From Methanoregula sp. (GTDB taxonomy: Archaea; Halobacteriota; Methanomicrobia; Methanomicrobiales; Methanospirillaceae): 51,877 nt of DNA. Each line of letters begins with the position of its first letter. Position 1 is the first letter of the stretch. Where the stretch lies: contig NZ_PMZU01000038.1 in assembly GCF_003170075.1 (NCBI RefSeq), positions 1 through 51,877 of the forward strand, read 5' to 3'. The position numbers and the translations under genes were made by a program. This document shows, piece after piece, positions 8,751 through 18,097 of this stretch. The notes under the pieces are model-generated. The model did no database searches. It was given only the letters and a program-made list of their open reading frames with translations, and had not been told where the DNA came from.

Positions 8751-9722
8751 ATGTCCAATATCACCGTCGCCGTTTTAGCCCCGAACGGCTATGCCGACGA
8801 TTTGGGAAAGAAGGGGACCACGAGCGATATTACCTTCTATAACCTCAAGAAAGGCGGAGCAACGATCACCTTCATCGAACCGACGCGGTACCCCGAAAAA
8901 CTCTCATCACTGTTCTATGCGATCACCCTTGCGGACCGTGTGGTTCTCGTTGTTGATGAGATCAACGCGACGTTCGGGGAAACCGTCCTGATGCTCCAGT
9001 GCGCAGGAAAAGCGAATGGATATATTATTTTCAAGAATTACCTCACTCCTGACCAGATCGCCCCGCTCATCAAAGGTACAGTCCTTGAGCACTACGAGGT
9101 CATTGAAAACGATCCGCTCGGCTTACGGGAGAAACTGCTCGACGCCGCATCCAGGATGACCGCCCACCAGAAAGTAAAGGAAGGCGGTGGAAACGGCGCA
9201 GTTCCCATCGATCACCACTTCAATGTCAAAGGCGTCGGCGTCGTTGTCCTTGGATGCGTTACCCACGGGGTCATAAAAAAACACGATTCCTTAAAGGTGC
9301 TCCCGACCACAAAAACCGCCCAGATCCGATCCATCCAGAAGCACGAGGATGATGCGGAGATCGCGGTTGCCGGAGACCGTGTCGGCCTGGCTCTCAAAGG
9401 CGTCGAGACAGAAGACCTCGACCGGGGCTACGTCCTCACAAACGATCCAGCAGTGAAGTGTTCGGCCACCGTCACGGGCAAAGCGCAGCTGGTGAAGTAC
9501 TGGCCGGCGCCGTTAAAGGAAGACATGGTGATTTATCTTGGCCACTGGATGCAGTTTGTGCCTTCCCGTATTACCAAAGTGTCGTCAGGGGGGGACTGGA
9601 GGATGCCTGAACTCACGTTCACCCTTGAAAAGGATCTGGTGTACCCCTCCGGCGCCCGGGTGGTGCTCAATTACCTCGAAGGCGGTAAGCTCAGGGTTGT
9701 CGGAACCCTGACCCTGCCATAG
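8751..9722 (+). CDS. SelB/EF-Tu-like protein lacking GTPase motifs
   Basis: A 323-residue protein related to SelB/EF-Tu translational GTPases. Residues about 150-235 match EF-Tu domain 2 of the SelB type: FNVKGVGVVVLGCVTHG, then AGDRVGLALKGVETEDLDRG. The N-terminal part keeps the length of a G domain, but the P-loop is replaced by APNGYADDLGKKGTTSD, and no DxxG or NKxD motif is present. It is therefore unlikely to bind GTP in the usual way. It could bind a tRNA or another translation factor; that is inference. An upstream ATG at 8739 is in frame; I prefer 8751, which begins like a normal family member and lies about 25 bases from an ATAATAC element. Such proteins are often labelled GTPase by homology. 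Confidence 0.8.
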   Translation: MSNITVAVLAPNGYADDLGKKGTTSDITFYNLKKGGATITFIEPTRYPEKLSSLFYAITLADRVVLVVDEINATFGETVLMLQCAGKANGYIIFKNYLTPDQIAPLIKGTVLEHYEVIENDPLGLREKLLDAASRMTAHQKVKEGGGNGAVPIDHHFNVKGVGVVVLGCVTHGVIKKHDSLKVLPTTKTAQIRSIQKHEDDAEIAVAGDRVGLALKGVETEDLDRGYVLTNDPAVKCSATVTGKAQLVKYWPAPLKEDMVIYLGHWMQFVPSRITKVSSGGDWRMPELTFTLEKDLVYPSGARVVLNYLEGGKLRVVGTLTLP

Positions 9723-9843
9723 GTTGCTATAATCTCCAGAACCTCTTTTTCTTTTGATCTGATCACTCGTGAGAATTCCTGTCATGATGTTGGGGTACCT
9801 CACCTATTATCTGGTACCGGGTTCATCAGTGTACTGATAAAAC

Positions 9844-10413
9844 ATGCTTGGAGATATCATTGGCTGGATAATCCTTGCCGTCATCGTCATCATCATCATC
9901 GGGCTTGTCCTTTGGGCAGTCGGGATATACAACCGGTTCTATTCCCTGAAAAATTCTTCCGAGGCAACCCTCGGGCAGATCCGGGTCGCGATGAAGAAGC
10001 GTCTGGACATGATCGAGCAGCTGCTCGGTGCAGTCAAGAGCTACGCGAAGTTCGAGCAGGAGACCTTTACCAAAGTTACCGCCATGCGGGCGAGCGTTGC
10101 AACGGCAGGGCCCGGGGACCTCAACAAAGTCGAGGCAGAGTCCCGTTCAATCTTTGGGCGCCTGCTTGCCGTGGCCGAAAACTATCCCGAATTAAAGACC
10201 TCCCAGACCGTCACCTCGCTCATGGACTCAGTCAAAGGCCTCGAAGATGAGATCGCACGCCAGCGGTATACCTACAACAACATCTCGCAGGAGTTCAACA
10301 CGATGATGGACACAATTCCTTCGAAGTTCATCGGGTACCTGATTCACCTGCCGAAGCTCGAATATCTCCAGTTCGAAGAAGAGATCAAGACTCCCCCGAA
10401 AATCGAGTTCTAA
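9844..10413 (+). CDS. lemA: LemA family protein
   Basis: A 189-residue LemA family protein. One N-terminal membrane helix (about residues 5-27) precedes a coiled-coil domain with the family segments IYNRFYSLKNSSEATLGQI, LLGAVKSYAKFEQETF and a C-terminal SKFIGYLIHLPKLEYLQF. The biochemical function of LemA proteins is not known. It is followed after 12 bases by a DUF2207 membrane protein, and this LemA-DUF2207 pair is common in bacteria and archaea, which suggests a joint envelope role. Confidence 0.93.
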   Translation: MLGDIIGWIILAVIVIIIIGLVLWAVGIYNRFYSLKNSSEATLGQIRVAMKKRLDMIEQLLGAVKSYAKFEQETFTKVTAMRASVATAGPGDLNKVEAESRSIFGRLLAVAENYPELKTSQTVTSLMDSVKGLEDEIARQRYTYNNISQEFNTMMDTIPSKFIGYLIHLPKLEYLQFEEEIKTPPKIEF

Positions 10414-10425
10414 TGGGGAATTGTC

Positions 10426-12255
10426 GTGGGTGAAACACGGCAGATCGCCGGCATCGTCATTGTCACTCTGATTCTGGGCATTGTGGGCCTGATCCTTGTA
10501 ACCGTGATTCCGCCTCTTCTCCAAGGGGACCTTGTCGTCGACTCGTATACAGCAACACTGAACGATAACGGTACCCTGCAGGAGCAGTACATTTACAATG
10601 TGCATTCGTCCGGAGAATACCGGATGCTTTACCGTTCGTGGGACTCGACGCTGACGTTCACAAGCAGCTCCGAGCCGTATGTCCAGTTTGAATCGATTGT
10701 GCCACCCCCCGGTTCCTTTGGATATGCGAAGGATGCGTCTTCTGATGTTGCAGTAACGGGAACCTCCGCTGCGTCAGTAAAAGAGCAGATCGGCAGCCTG
10801 GCTGATACAAACGAAGTGGGAATCTTTGACCCGGATTACTATTCAGAGGGAACCTATACGGTTCAGACCACGTATGTGGTTCATCCACCCATTGAGGATG
10901 ACGGGACAACTGCCCATCTCAACCTCCAATTCGCCGGGTCGAATCATATCCCCTACCAGTATATCAGGATCACGGTGCCGGCAGACGGTATTGAGCAGAT
11001 TTATGTATACCCCCCTACCCTTACCGCTGATAAGACCGGGGATACCTATACGATTACCGGAAGTGCCGCAGAAAATGAGAATATCGCCGTTGAAATGCTG
11101 GCAGGAGAAAACGGATTTGGCCAGATGCCGGGATTCCGGAGCAAGGCTTCGAATCTGCAGTCACAGACCGCATCTGCGAATTTCTGGTATAACCTGCCCT
11201 ACACGGTTGCCACGCTCCTTAATTACCTGGCAAAAGCGGCCGTGCTTCTGGTGCCGCTTATCATGCTTCTCATATATTACCATTACGGGCGGGAGAGAAA
11301 ATTCACCGTTACGACCTACCTGAGCACCATCCCCAACCCCGGGCTCAAGCCCTGGCAGGTGAACCTGCTCTTCAAAGACGACGCGTTGGATTTCGACCAG
11401 GACGGATATTATGCCACGCTCCTTGATCTGCACAGGAGAAAACTCATATCTATTACCACCAACGGTGAAGGGAAAGGTCCTGAGATCCGGGTTCTTTCCA
11501 CGGCGACAAACGATCCCTATGAGCAACGAGTCCTTGCATTTATCCAGCGTCTCTCAGAAAACAGCGTGCTCAATACCGATACCCTTAAAACGCTGGTCAG
11601 AAATGCGCAGGTTAACAGTATTGCTGAGGAAAAAGCGCTGCAGTACCAGAGAAATCTCTCCGATGTGACGACCCGGGCGGATACCACCATTGCCTACGAA
11701 TACATGGTTGACGGCAGGGATCATATCTCCCCGTTTATTGCGGTAGGTGCTGTGCTCTGTGCTATCACATTCATGCTTGCGCTTATACTGCCGATGCAGT
11801 CTTTCATCCTGTATCCTGCAGTGGCGCTTCTGGTTATTGTGGTCGTGCAGCTGGTTATTGCCTGGTGTGCGCCATCGACCCTTTTCGGACACTGGAAGGA
11901 CGATCATTACAAGGACAAGCTGGAATGGGATGCATTTGCGCATTTCCTGTCCGATCTTGCCATGATCAGGAAATATGCCCCGGAGGATCTCCCCATGTGG
12001 GGAGACTGGCTGGTCTACGGTACGGCACTCGGTGTCGGTGACAAGGTGGAGCAGGCGATGAAGGCGCTCAATATCCCGATCGCCGATACCGGGGTCCCGC
12101 TTGGTGTTATGGGAATGAATTCCGTATTCCTGCCGATCAGTACCTTCATGCCCATGAGTCAGGGAAGCTCCCGCGGCGGGTTTGGAAGAGGAGGTTTTGG
12201 AGGCGGCTTCGGTGGTGGCGGAGGGTTCGGCGGTGGCGGGGCCGGGGGAAGATAA
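10426..12255 (+). CDS. DUF2207 membrane protein with glycine-rich C-terminus
   Basis: A 609-residue membrane protein of the DUF2207 family. Residues about 8-30 form the first membrane helix, residues 35-250 an extracytoplasmic beta-rich domain, and then come a second helix around 275-292 (AVLLVPLIMLLIYYHYG), a cytoplasmic segment, and a helix pair around 440-480. The C-terminal 40 residues are almost only Gly, Phe and Arg (GRGGFGGGFGGGGGFGGGG), a tail typical of this family. It starts with GTG at 10426, 12 bases after lemA, so the two are likely co-expressed. The molecular function is unknown. Confidence 0.88.
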   Translation: MGETRQIAGIVIVTLILGIVGLILVTVIPPLLQGDLVVDSYTATLNDNGTLQEQYIYNVHSSGEYRMLYRSWDSTLTFTSSSEPYVQFESIVPPPGSFGYAKDASSDVAVTGTSAASVKEQIGSLADTNEVGIFDPDYYSEGTYTVQTTYVVHPPIEDDGTTAHLNLQFAGSNHIPYQYIRITVPADGIEQIYVYPPTLTADKTGDTYTITGSAAENENIAVEMLAGENGFGQMPGFRSKASNLQSQTASANFWYNLPYTVATLLNYLAKAAVLLVPLIMLLIYYHYGRERKFTVTTYLSTIPNPGLKPWQVNLLFKDDALDFDQDGYYATLLDLHRRKLISITTNGEGKGPEIRVLSTATNDPYEQRVLAFIQRLSENSVLNTDTLKTLVRNAQVNSIAEEKALQYQRNLSDVTTRADTTIAYEYMVDGRDHISPFIAVGAVLCAITFMLALILPMQSFILYPAVALLVIVVVQLVIAWCAPSTLFGHWKDDHYKDKLEWDAFAHFLSDLAMIRKYAPEDLPMWGDWLVYGTALGVGDKVEQAMKALNIPIADTGVPLGVMGMNSVFLPISTFMPMSQGSSRGGFGRGGFGGGFGGGGGFGGGGAGGR

Positions 12256-12336
12256 ACCGCGCGCGGCAGTTTTCTCATCTTCCCTGTACGGCACCGGCCG
12301 GGAACCGTGATTTCTCCCTTTTTTGGAGGAAAAGAG

Positions 12337-12344
12337 ATATAAAT
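12337..12344 (+). promoter_or_regulatory. Putative TATA box for the PPC/DUF296 gene
   Basis: The sequence ATATAAAT lies inside an AT-rich stretch before the PPC/DUF296 gene. Archaeal transcription usually starts about 25 bases downstream, which would be near 12365. That is beyond the first in-frame ATG at 12358 and favours the ATG at 12391 as start codon. Confidence 0.45.
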
Positions 12345-12390
12345 TCACGTCAATCGTATGAATACCCAGATACAAAAAAAGAGCGCGTAT

Positions 12391-12987
12391 ATGCAATATT
12401 CGGAAGGTCGGCTCGGCAGGGTTTTTGTCGTGAGGATCGATGACGGCGAAGATTTTCTGGCTGTCACGCACGAGTTCATACGGAATAAATCGGTACAGAC
12501 CGGTGCAATCCTTTTTCTTGGCGCACTCAGGCAGGGTCGGATGGTGACTGGTCCCGAGGAGGCAGTACTTCCTCCTGAGCCGCATCATGTCATGTTTGAA
12601 GGTGGCTGGGAGATGGTGGGCATCGGTACCATCTGCCCGGGTGATGACGGTCCTTTTATTCACTACCACGCATCGGTCGGCCGGGCCGGGCACGCGTTGA
12701 CCGGGTGCCTGCGGGAAAAAGCAGTCACCTACATCGTTGCCGAGGCAGTCATTCTCGAATTTACCGGGCTTGACATCCACCGCGTCTTCGATGAAAAGAC
12801 CCGGGTGTCCCTGCCGGTCCATAAAAAAGATGAGGCGACCGTAAAGGCGTCCCCGCCGCACGAGAAGGAAACCGCACCGGCAGAAAAGCCCGTGCCCAAA
12901 GAGGAAGAGACAGCAAAGGAAGAAGAGGGCACGTCAGGGGGACTTGCCGAGATTATTCGCGACCTGACCCGGCGGCCACGGGCATGA
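12391..12987 (+). CDS. PPC/DUF296 domain protein
   Basis: A 198-residue protein whose first 145 residues form a PPC (DUF296) domain: EGRLGRVFVVRIDDGEDFL, the core GAILFLGALRQG, and the histidine-rich FIHYHASVGRAG, which in the family can bind metal. The domain also occurs in plant AT-hook proteins and as single-domain prokaryotic proteins of unknown role. The C-terminal 50 residues are a charged Lys/Glu/Pro-rich tail, probably disordered. An ATG at 12358 would add 11 residues, but the TATA box at 12337-12344 places the likely transcript start downstream of it, and the domain begins at the ATG used here. Whether it binds DNA is not shown. Confidence 0.85.
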   Translation: MQYSEGRLGRVFVVRIDDGEDFLAVTHEFIRNKSVQTGAILFLGALRQGRMVTGPEEAVLPPEPHHVMFEGGWEMVGIGTICPGDDGPFIHYHASVGRAGHALTGCLREKAVTYIVAEAVILEFTGLDIHRVFDEKTRVSLPVHKKDEATVKASPPHEKETAPAEKPVPKEEETAKEEEGTSGGLAEIIRDLTRRPRA

Positions 12988-13009
12988 GCCGCACAAATCC
13001 CCGGTTTTT

Positions 13010-14851
13010 ATGAGATCCCAGCCCCCGTTTCTTCCAGTCTCCCTCAAAGAGGGAAAGGCTCTTGGCATCGATCAGTTCGATATTATTCTTGTCACCGGTG
13101 ATGCATACGTTGACCATCCGTCATTTGGCACGGCACTTATTGGCCGGGTCCTCTGGGACGCAGGATTTTCGGTCGGCATTATCGCCCAGCCGGACTGGAA
13201 GACCGACCGGGACGTTACGGCTCTCGGAAAGCCCCGGCTCTTTTTTGGCATATCGTCCGGCAACGTCGACTCGATGGTCAACAACCTCACGCCGAACTTG
13301 AAACGGCGAAGTTCCGATGTATACTCTCCCGGCGGGGTTCCCCGGCGCCCGGATCGGGCGACCATCGTGTATGCAAACCGGGTTCACGGGGCATATCCCG
13401 ATGTCCCGATCGTTATCGGGGGCATCGAAGCGAGCCTGCGCAGGTTTGCGCACTACGATTACTGGCAGGACCGGGTGCGCCAGTCGATCCTTGCCGATGC
13501 CCCTGCCACCCTTCTGGTCTACGGCATGGGCGAGCGGCAGATGGTCGAAATTGCACGGCAGCTGGATGTGGGGGAGCCTGCCCGATCACTGCGGGATATC
13601 CGGGGAACTGCATATGCGATGGAAGTTGCCGAATGGCGTACCGCCCGGCCGGAAGGGGTTATCGAGATCCCCGGTTTTACCGATGTTAGTTCGGACAAGA
13701 CCGCATACGCCCGGGCGTTTGCCCTCCACTACCGCGAACAGGACCCGGTCCGGGGAAAACCGGTCGTCCAGCCTCACCCAAAGACGGTGATCGTCCAGAA
13801 CCCCCCGGCCCAGCCTCTCTCTACGGCCGAGCTCGACCATATCTACGAGCTGCCCTTCTCCCGCCGGGCTCACCCTTCGTACCAGAAGCCGGTCCCTGCG
13901 CTTGAACCGGTGCAGTTCTCTGTCGTGAGCCACCGGGGATGTTTCGGGAGCTGCTCGTTCTGCGCCCTCACCCACCACCAGGGACGGATCATCCAGAGCC
14001 GGAGCATTGAATCCATCGTCCGCGAAGTGACCCGGATGGTCGCGATGCCAGACTTCAAGGGGATCGTCCAGGATGTGGGCGGCCCGACGGCAAACATGTA
14101 CGCGATGGAATGTGGGTGCTGGGAAAAGGTGGGCGCCTGCCCGGACAAATCCTGCACCCCGGCGTGCAAGACCCTCAAAACAAGTCACCGGCGACTCACC
14201 GAACTCATGGAAAAGGTCAGCGAAGTGCCGGGCGTGAAAAAAGTATTCGTTAGTTCAGGCATCCGGTACGATCTTGTCCTCGTCGACGATCCCGGCTCCA
14301 ATTATCTTTCGCAGCTCTGCGACCGGCACGTTTCCGGCCACCTCAAGGTCGCCCCGGAGCATGCTAGCCCAAAGGTCACCGCCGCGATGAACAAGCCGGA
14401 CGGTGCAGTCTTTGACCGGTTCCACGACCTATTCGAGGCACTCCAGCAGGGGAAACGAAAACGCCAGTACCTTGTTCCTTACTTTATGTCCGGCCATCCG
14501 GGCTGCACAATCGGGGACATGGTCGAGCTCGCGGAGTATATCCGGGACCGCCAGCTCTACACCGAGCAGGTGCAGGATTTCACGCCGACGCCCATGAGCG
14601 TTTCCACGTGCATGTACTACACCGGCATGAACCCGTTTACGCTCGAACCGGTGTATGTGCCCAAAGGCCGGGAGAAGAAGATCCAGCGGGCGCTGATGCA
14701 GTACCGGGAACCGGGAAACCGAACCCTCGTACTCGAAGGGCTCCGCATAGCGGGCAGGAGAGATCTTATCGGGAGCGGAAAAAAGTGTCTGGTGGCAGGG
14801 GACGGGCATGGGGATTGGGGTCCGTCCCCATCTTTTGTGCGGCGGAAGTAA
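13010..14851 (+). CDS. YgiQ-family (UPF0313) radical SAM protein
   Basis: A 613-residue radical SAM protein of the YgiQ/UPF0313 family. The N-terminal domain carries the family's DAYVDHPSFG motif and GGIEASLRRFAHYDYW. The Fe-S cluster motif CxxxCxxC is Cys311, Cys315 and Cys318 in RGCFGSCSFCALTHHQGR. A second Cys-rich part (CGCWEKVGACPDKSCTPACK) follows, and the domain ends in the QDFTPTPMS segment. The reaction catalysed by this family is not established. It is 22 bases downstream of the PPC gene and converges on a pseudogene, separated by 3 bases from its stop. Confidence 0.94.
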   Translation: MRSQPPFLPVSLKEGKALGIDQFDIILVTGDAYVDHPSFGTALIGRVLWDAGFSVGIIAQPDWKTDRDVTALGKPRLFFGISSGNVDSMVNNLTPNLKRRSSDVYSPGGVPRRPDRATIVYANRVHGAYPDVPIVIGGIEASLRRFAHYDYWQDRVRQSILADAPATLLVYGMGERQMVEIARQLDVGEPARSLRDIRGTAYAMEVAEWRTARPEGVIEIPGFTDVSSDKTAYARAFALHYREQDPVRGKPVVQPHPKTVIVQNPPAQPLSTAELDHIYELPFSRRAHPSYQKPVPALEPVQFSVVSHRGCFGSCSFCALTHHQGRIIQSRSIESIVREVTRMVAMPDFKGIVQDVGGPTANMYAMECGCWEKVGACPDKSCTPACKTLKTSHRRLTELMEKVSEVPGVKKVFVSSGIRYDLVLVDDPGSNYLSQLCDRHVSGHLKVAPEHASPKVTAAMNKPDGAVFDRFHDLFEALQQGKRKRQYLVPYFMSGHPGCTIGDMVELAEYIRDRQLYTEQVQDFTPTPMSVSTCMYYTGMNPFTLEPVYVPKGREKKIQRALMQYREPGNRTLVLEGLRIAGRRDLIGSGKKCLVAGDGHGDWGPSPSFVRRK

Positions 14852-14854
14852 TCC

Positions 14855-16148
14855 CTACGTTCTCCCGTAATCGTCCTTGAACCGGACGATATCGTCCTCT
14901 TCGAGATATTCCCCGAGCTGCACCTAGATGATCTCTAAAGGGATCACGCCCGGGTTCCTGATCCGGTGCCGGATCCCGCTCCTTACAAAGGTACTCTCCC
15001 CCTGCCGGAGCAGTGTTGTCTCACCGTTGAGTTCGATTTCCGCCGTCCCCGCTCACAACGACCCAGTGTTCGCTCCGGTGGTGATGGAGCTGGAGGGAGA
15101 GTTTCCGGTTGGGCTTTACGGTCATGCGCTTGATCTTGTAGCCCTTCGCATCCTCAAGCACTGTATACAATCCCCAAGGACGGTGCACCTGCCGGTGGAA
15201 CCGGGTGACCGGGTCGTCCCGCTTCTTATACCTGTGGATGAGGTCTTTTACCTGCTCCGTGTGACGTTTGTCGCAGATGAGAAGTGCATCGGCCGTATCC
15301 ACGACGACGAGGTTATCCACGCCGATCATGCCCACGTGCTTGCCTGGTGCTTGCACGTAGCTGTCCCGTGCCGACAGGCACTCGGCTGTCCCGACATTTC
15401 CCTCGGCATCGTGCGGCACCACGGCCACCTTCTTTGAAGGTTCGGGCAGGCCGTAATCGATCGAGATGGATGCCAGCTTCGCGTACTCCGGGACGCTGGC
15501 ACTGCCAAACGCGGCAGAGAGGTGAGGCTGGTATTTTTTGAGTTCCTCAAAGAATACCGGGATGGAAAGGAGGAAGATCCCGCTGTTCCAGAGGTACCCT
15601 TTCTTCACGTAGTCCGTTGCGGTCTTTTCATCCGGTTTTTCCTTGAACTGATCGACACGGATCCATGGGTGAGCGCCTTTCCCGGTTTGCTGTACCCGTA
15701 TCCTGTGTGGGGCGATGTGGGTTTTACCCCGAATGTGACAAGGTATTCCCGTGCGAGAGGTTCTGCGGCCTTAATCTGGTCGATTGCGACATCGCCGAGC
15801 AGATGATCGCTTGGGAACACCACTGCGGTAGCGTTCTTGTCCTCTTTTTTGATCTGCTGTATCGCTCATGCGATCGCAGGCAACGTATTCTTTCCTTCCG
15901 GCTCAGAGAGGATGTGGTCGTCCGGGATTGAATAGCCCAGATCGTCCATCTGGTTTTTGACAAGATACTGGGGGATCTCGTTTGTCACCACCCAGATCTC
16001 ATCCTCCCGCGAGAGTTTGGCCGCCCGTTCGCAGGTCTTCTGGAACAGGGAATTTCCATCCATCGGGATGAACTACTTGGGGAAATATTCACGCGAGAGA
16101 GGCCAGAGCCTGGTTCCCACGCCGCCCGGCAAGGATAATCGTCTTCAT
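14855..16148 (-). pseudogene. Degraded mannose-1-phosphate guanylyltransferase/mannose-6-phosphate isomerase
   Basis: Conceptual translation across frames gives a type II phosphomannose isomerase/GDP-mannose pyrophosphorylase: it begins MKTIILAG, keeps DEIWVVTNE, VVFPSDHLLGD, GYLWNSGIFLL, DALLICDKRH and the cupin part RPWGLYTVLEDAKGYKIKR, and ends at the TAG at 14855-14857. The frame is broken at least six times: a frameshift near 16124-16128, TAG at 16073-16075, TGA at 15866-15868 (probably a former Trp codon), a frameshift near 15660-15670, a frameshift near 15044-15052, and TAG at 14924-14926. The intact gene would make GDP-mannose for glycans. Overall similarity is still high, so inactivation looks fairly recent. 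Six independent sequencing errors in 1.3 kb is unlikely. Confidence 0.9.
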
Positions 16149-16261
16149 GAATTCGCCTTGATAGGTGTACCGGAACCTGTCAAGAGATCCCGGAACGGTA
16201 TTCATACAGGACATTGTGTCCGGAGTTATTCCTTATAAAAGTCGATCCCGCACGATACTGG

Positions 16262-18097
16262 TTACGCTACCGGCGCCGTCCCACACGGAGAATCAATAAA
16301 TTTCCTCAACCACATTTCGGCGCAGATGATCCGCCAAACATCAAAGGAATATGCGGACGTACCTTCGATGAACGCGAGATAGTTTTTTGCCACCGCATCA
16401 GCATCCCAGTAGGGCCGGGATTTGAAACTCCCTGATGAGAGGATCCCGAGCACGAACGGCCTGAGTTCGTTTTTCATCCAACATTCTTCCGGGGTAACAA
16501 ACCCCATCTTATCCTGGCGGCAGCGGATGGATTCCGGGATCAGGCCCTTGATTGCCCGCCGCAGCACCGCTTTCGTGACACCGTTGTGGATCTTTTCTTT
16601 GAAGGGGAGTGATGCGATGTACTCAGCTACCCTTATATCGAGATACGGCACCCTTGCTTCAATGGAAAATGCCATGGAGTTGCGGTCCTCGTAATGAAGA
16701 AGTTCCGGCAGATTGGTGGAGACGAGCTCGCGATAAAGGACTTTATCAAGGGTGCCCTGGTAACGATCGATCGTTTCCGGGATACATTTCAGAAGACCCC
16801 TGCGCGCTTTTCGCACCCTTAACTGCTGCAGTGCGGCAGTAAAGAAGCCATGGTGGTGCCGGATGCTTCCGATAATCTCAGAGAGTGCGGTTCCCCAGTG
16901 GAACGTCCATATGAGTTCCCTGATGTAACTGCCTTGGTACCCCAGGTACCCGGCAAGGAGTTCGTCAGCCCCCTGTCCATCCAACACCACCTTGACCTTT
17001 GTGCTGGCGAGTCTCATCACGCAGTACTGGGCGTACATAGAGAGCGAACCGAAAGGTTCGTCCTGTATATACACGAGGCGGTCTATGTCTTCCCAGAGCT
17101 GGTTGGGTGTTGGTTCTGTACGGGCTGCATCTACGCCCGTTGCGGCTACGACATCGTTGATGTATTGGCTTTCATCAAATTTTTTATTGGAAAAAACTAC
17201 GGAGAAGGTTTTCTGCCGTGTGCCAACTCTGTCGGGGGAATCTTTTCTGATGAGCGTGTTGATGATGACGGCAAGCGTCGATGAGTCAATCCCGCCCGAG
17301 AGGCACGTGCCGACAGCCACATCGCTTTTTAAGTGGCTACGGGCGGCATCGGTCAGGAGTTCGCGGAGGTGTGTGGCTATTGCATCCTCATCGCTATCAG
17401 TTCCGATCTCGGGGTTTACCGTTATGTCCCAGTACCGGAACGGCGGCTGTATCCCCTCTCTTGTAACGATCAGGGCATGGCCCGGTTCGATCTGGAGGAT
17501 GCCTTCGAACATGGTCCGGCTGCAATGGTCCTGCACGCCCCAAGCGAGGTAGGTGCAGAGCATTTTGTCGTCCGGTGTGTTCCCGGCATCCGGGTGGACG
17601 AGCAGTGCCTTGATCTCGGATGCGAATAAAAACGAGCCGCCGACAGTAGTATAATAAAAGGGCTTGATGCCGAACCGGTCCCGGGCGCAGAAGAGTTCCT
17701 GTTTTCTCTCGTCCCAGAGTGCGAACGCCCACATACCGTTGAACCGTGCGAGGCAGTCATGCCCCCATTCCTCATAGGCATGGAGGATCACCTCCGTATC
17801 TGACTTGGAGTAAAATGTATGCCCTTTTCTCGCCAGTTCTTCGCGGAGTTCGACAAAATTGTAGATCTCGCCGTTAAAGACCAGCCAGAGCGAGCTGTCT
17901 TCGTTTGTCATCGGCTGGAGACCGTCGGGAGACAGGTCGATGATGGCGAGCCGCCGGTGGACAAGCCCGGTGCTTCCGCTGATATGCGTGCCCTCGCCAT
18001 CGGGCCCCCGGTGAGCGAGCCTCTCCGACATGGCTGCAAGGAGTCGGCTTTTCGGCCTGCCGCCTTTAAAGCAGTACTGTCCTGCGATCCCGCACAT
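16262..18097 (-). CDS. asnB: Asparagine synthase (glutamine-hydrolysing)
   Basis: A 611-residue glutamine-dependent asparagine synthetase. The N-terminal nucleophile Cys2 (MCGIAGQY) heads the class II glutamine amidotransferase domain, which keeps LAHRGPDGEG and LVFNGEIYNF. The synthetase domain has the PP-loop SGGIDSST at about 267-274 and the LDGQGADELLAGY segment. All catalytic features are present, so it is probably active. It could make asparagine, or amidate sugars or surface glycans, as AsnB paralogues beside polysaccharide genes often do; the adjacent dead GDP-mannose gene hints at the latter. No Shine-Dalgarno site is visible; an AT-rich TTTTTAATC block on the minus strand (18122-18132) fits a leaderless transcript. 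Confidence 0.95.
   Translation of the reverse strand: MCGIAGQYCFKGGRPKSRLLAAMSERLAHRGPDGEGTHISGSTGLVHRRLAIIDLSPDGLQPMTNEDSSLWLVFNGEIYNFVELREELARKGHTFYSKSDTEVILHAYEEWGHDCLARFNGMWAFALWDERKQELFCARDRFGIKPFYYTTVGGSFLFASEIKALLVHPDAGNTPDDKMLCTYLAWGVQDHCSRTMFEGILQIEPGHALIVTREGIQPPFRYWDITVNPEIGTDSDEDAIATHLRELLTDAARSHLKSDVAVGTCLSGGIDSSTLAVIINTLIRKDSPDRVGTRQKTFSVVFSNKKFDESQYINDVVAATGVDAARTEPTPNQLWEDIDRLVYIQDEPFGSLSMYAQYCVMRLASTKVKVVLDGQGADELLAGYLGYQGSYIRELIWTFHWGTALSEIIGSIRHHHGFFTAALQQLRVRKARRGLLKCIPETIDRYQGTLDKVLYRELVSTNLPELLHYEDRNSMAFSIEARVPYLDIRVAEYIASLPFKEKIHNGVTKAVLRRAIKGLIPESIRCRQDKMGFVTPEECWMKNELRPFVLGILSSGSFKSRPYWDADAVAKNYLAFIEGTSAYSFDVWRIICAEMWLRKFIDSPCGTAPVA

Noticed and set aside
11554-12861. 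435-codon open frame antisense to DUF2207 and the PPC gene
   Set aside because: It spans two real genes and their promoter on the other strand, with no family resemblance.
16073-16075. TAG in the mannose-phosphate gene as a possible pyrrolysine codon
   Set aside because: The gene has two other nonsense codons and three frameshifts, so simple decay explains it; no pyrrolysine genes are seen.
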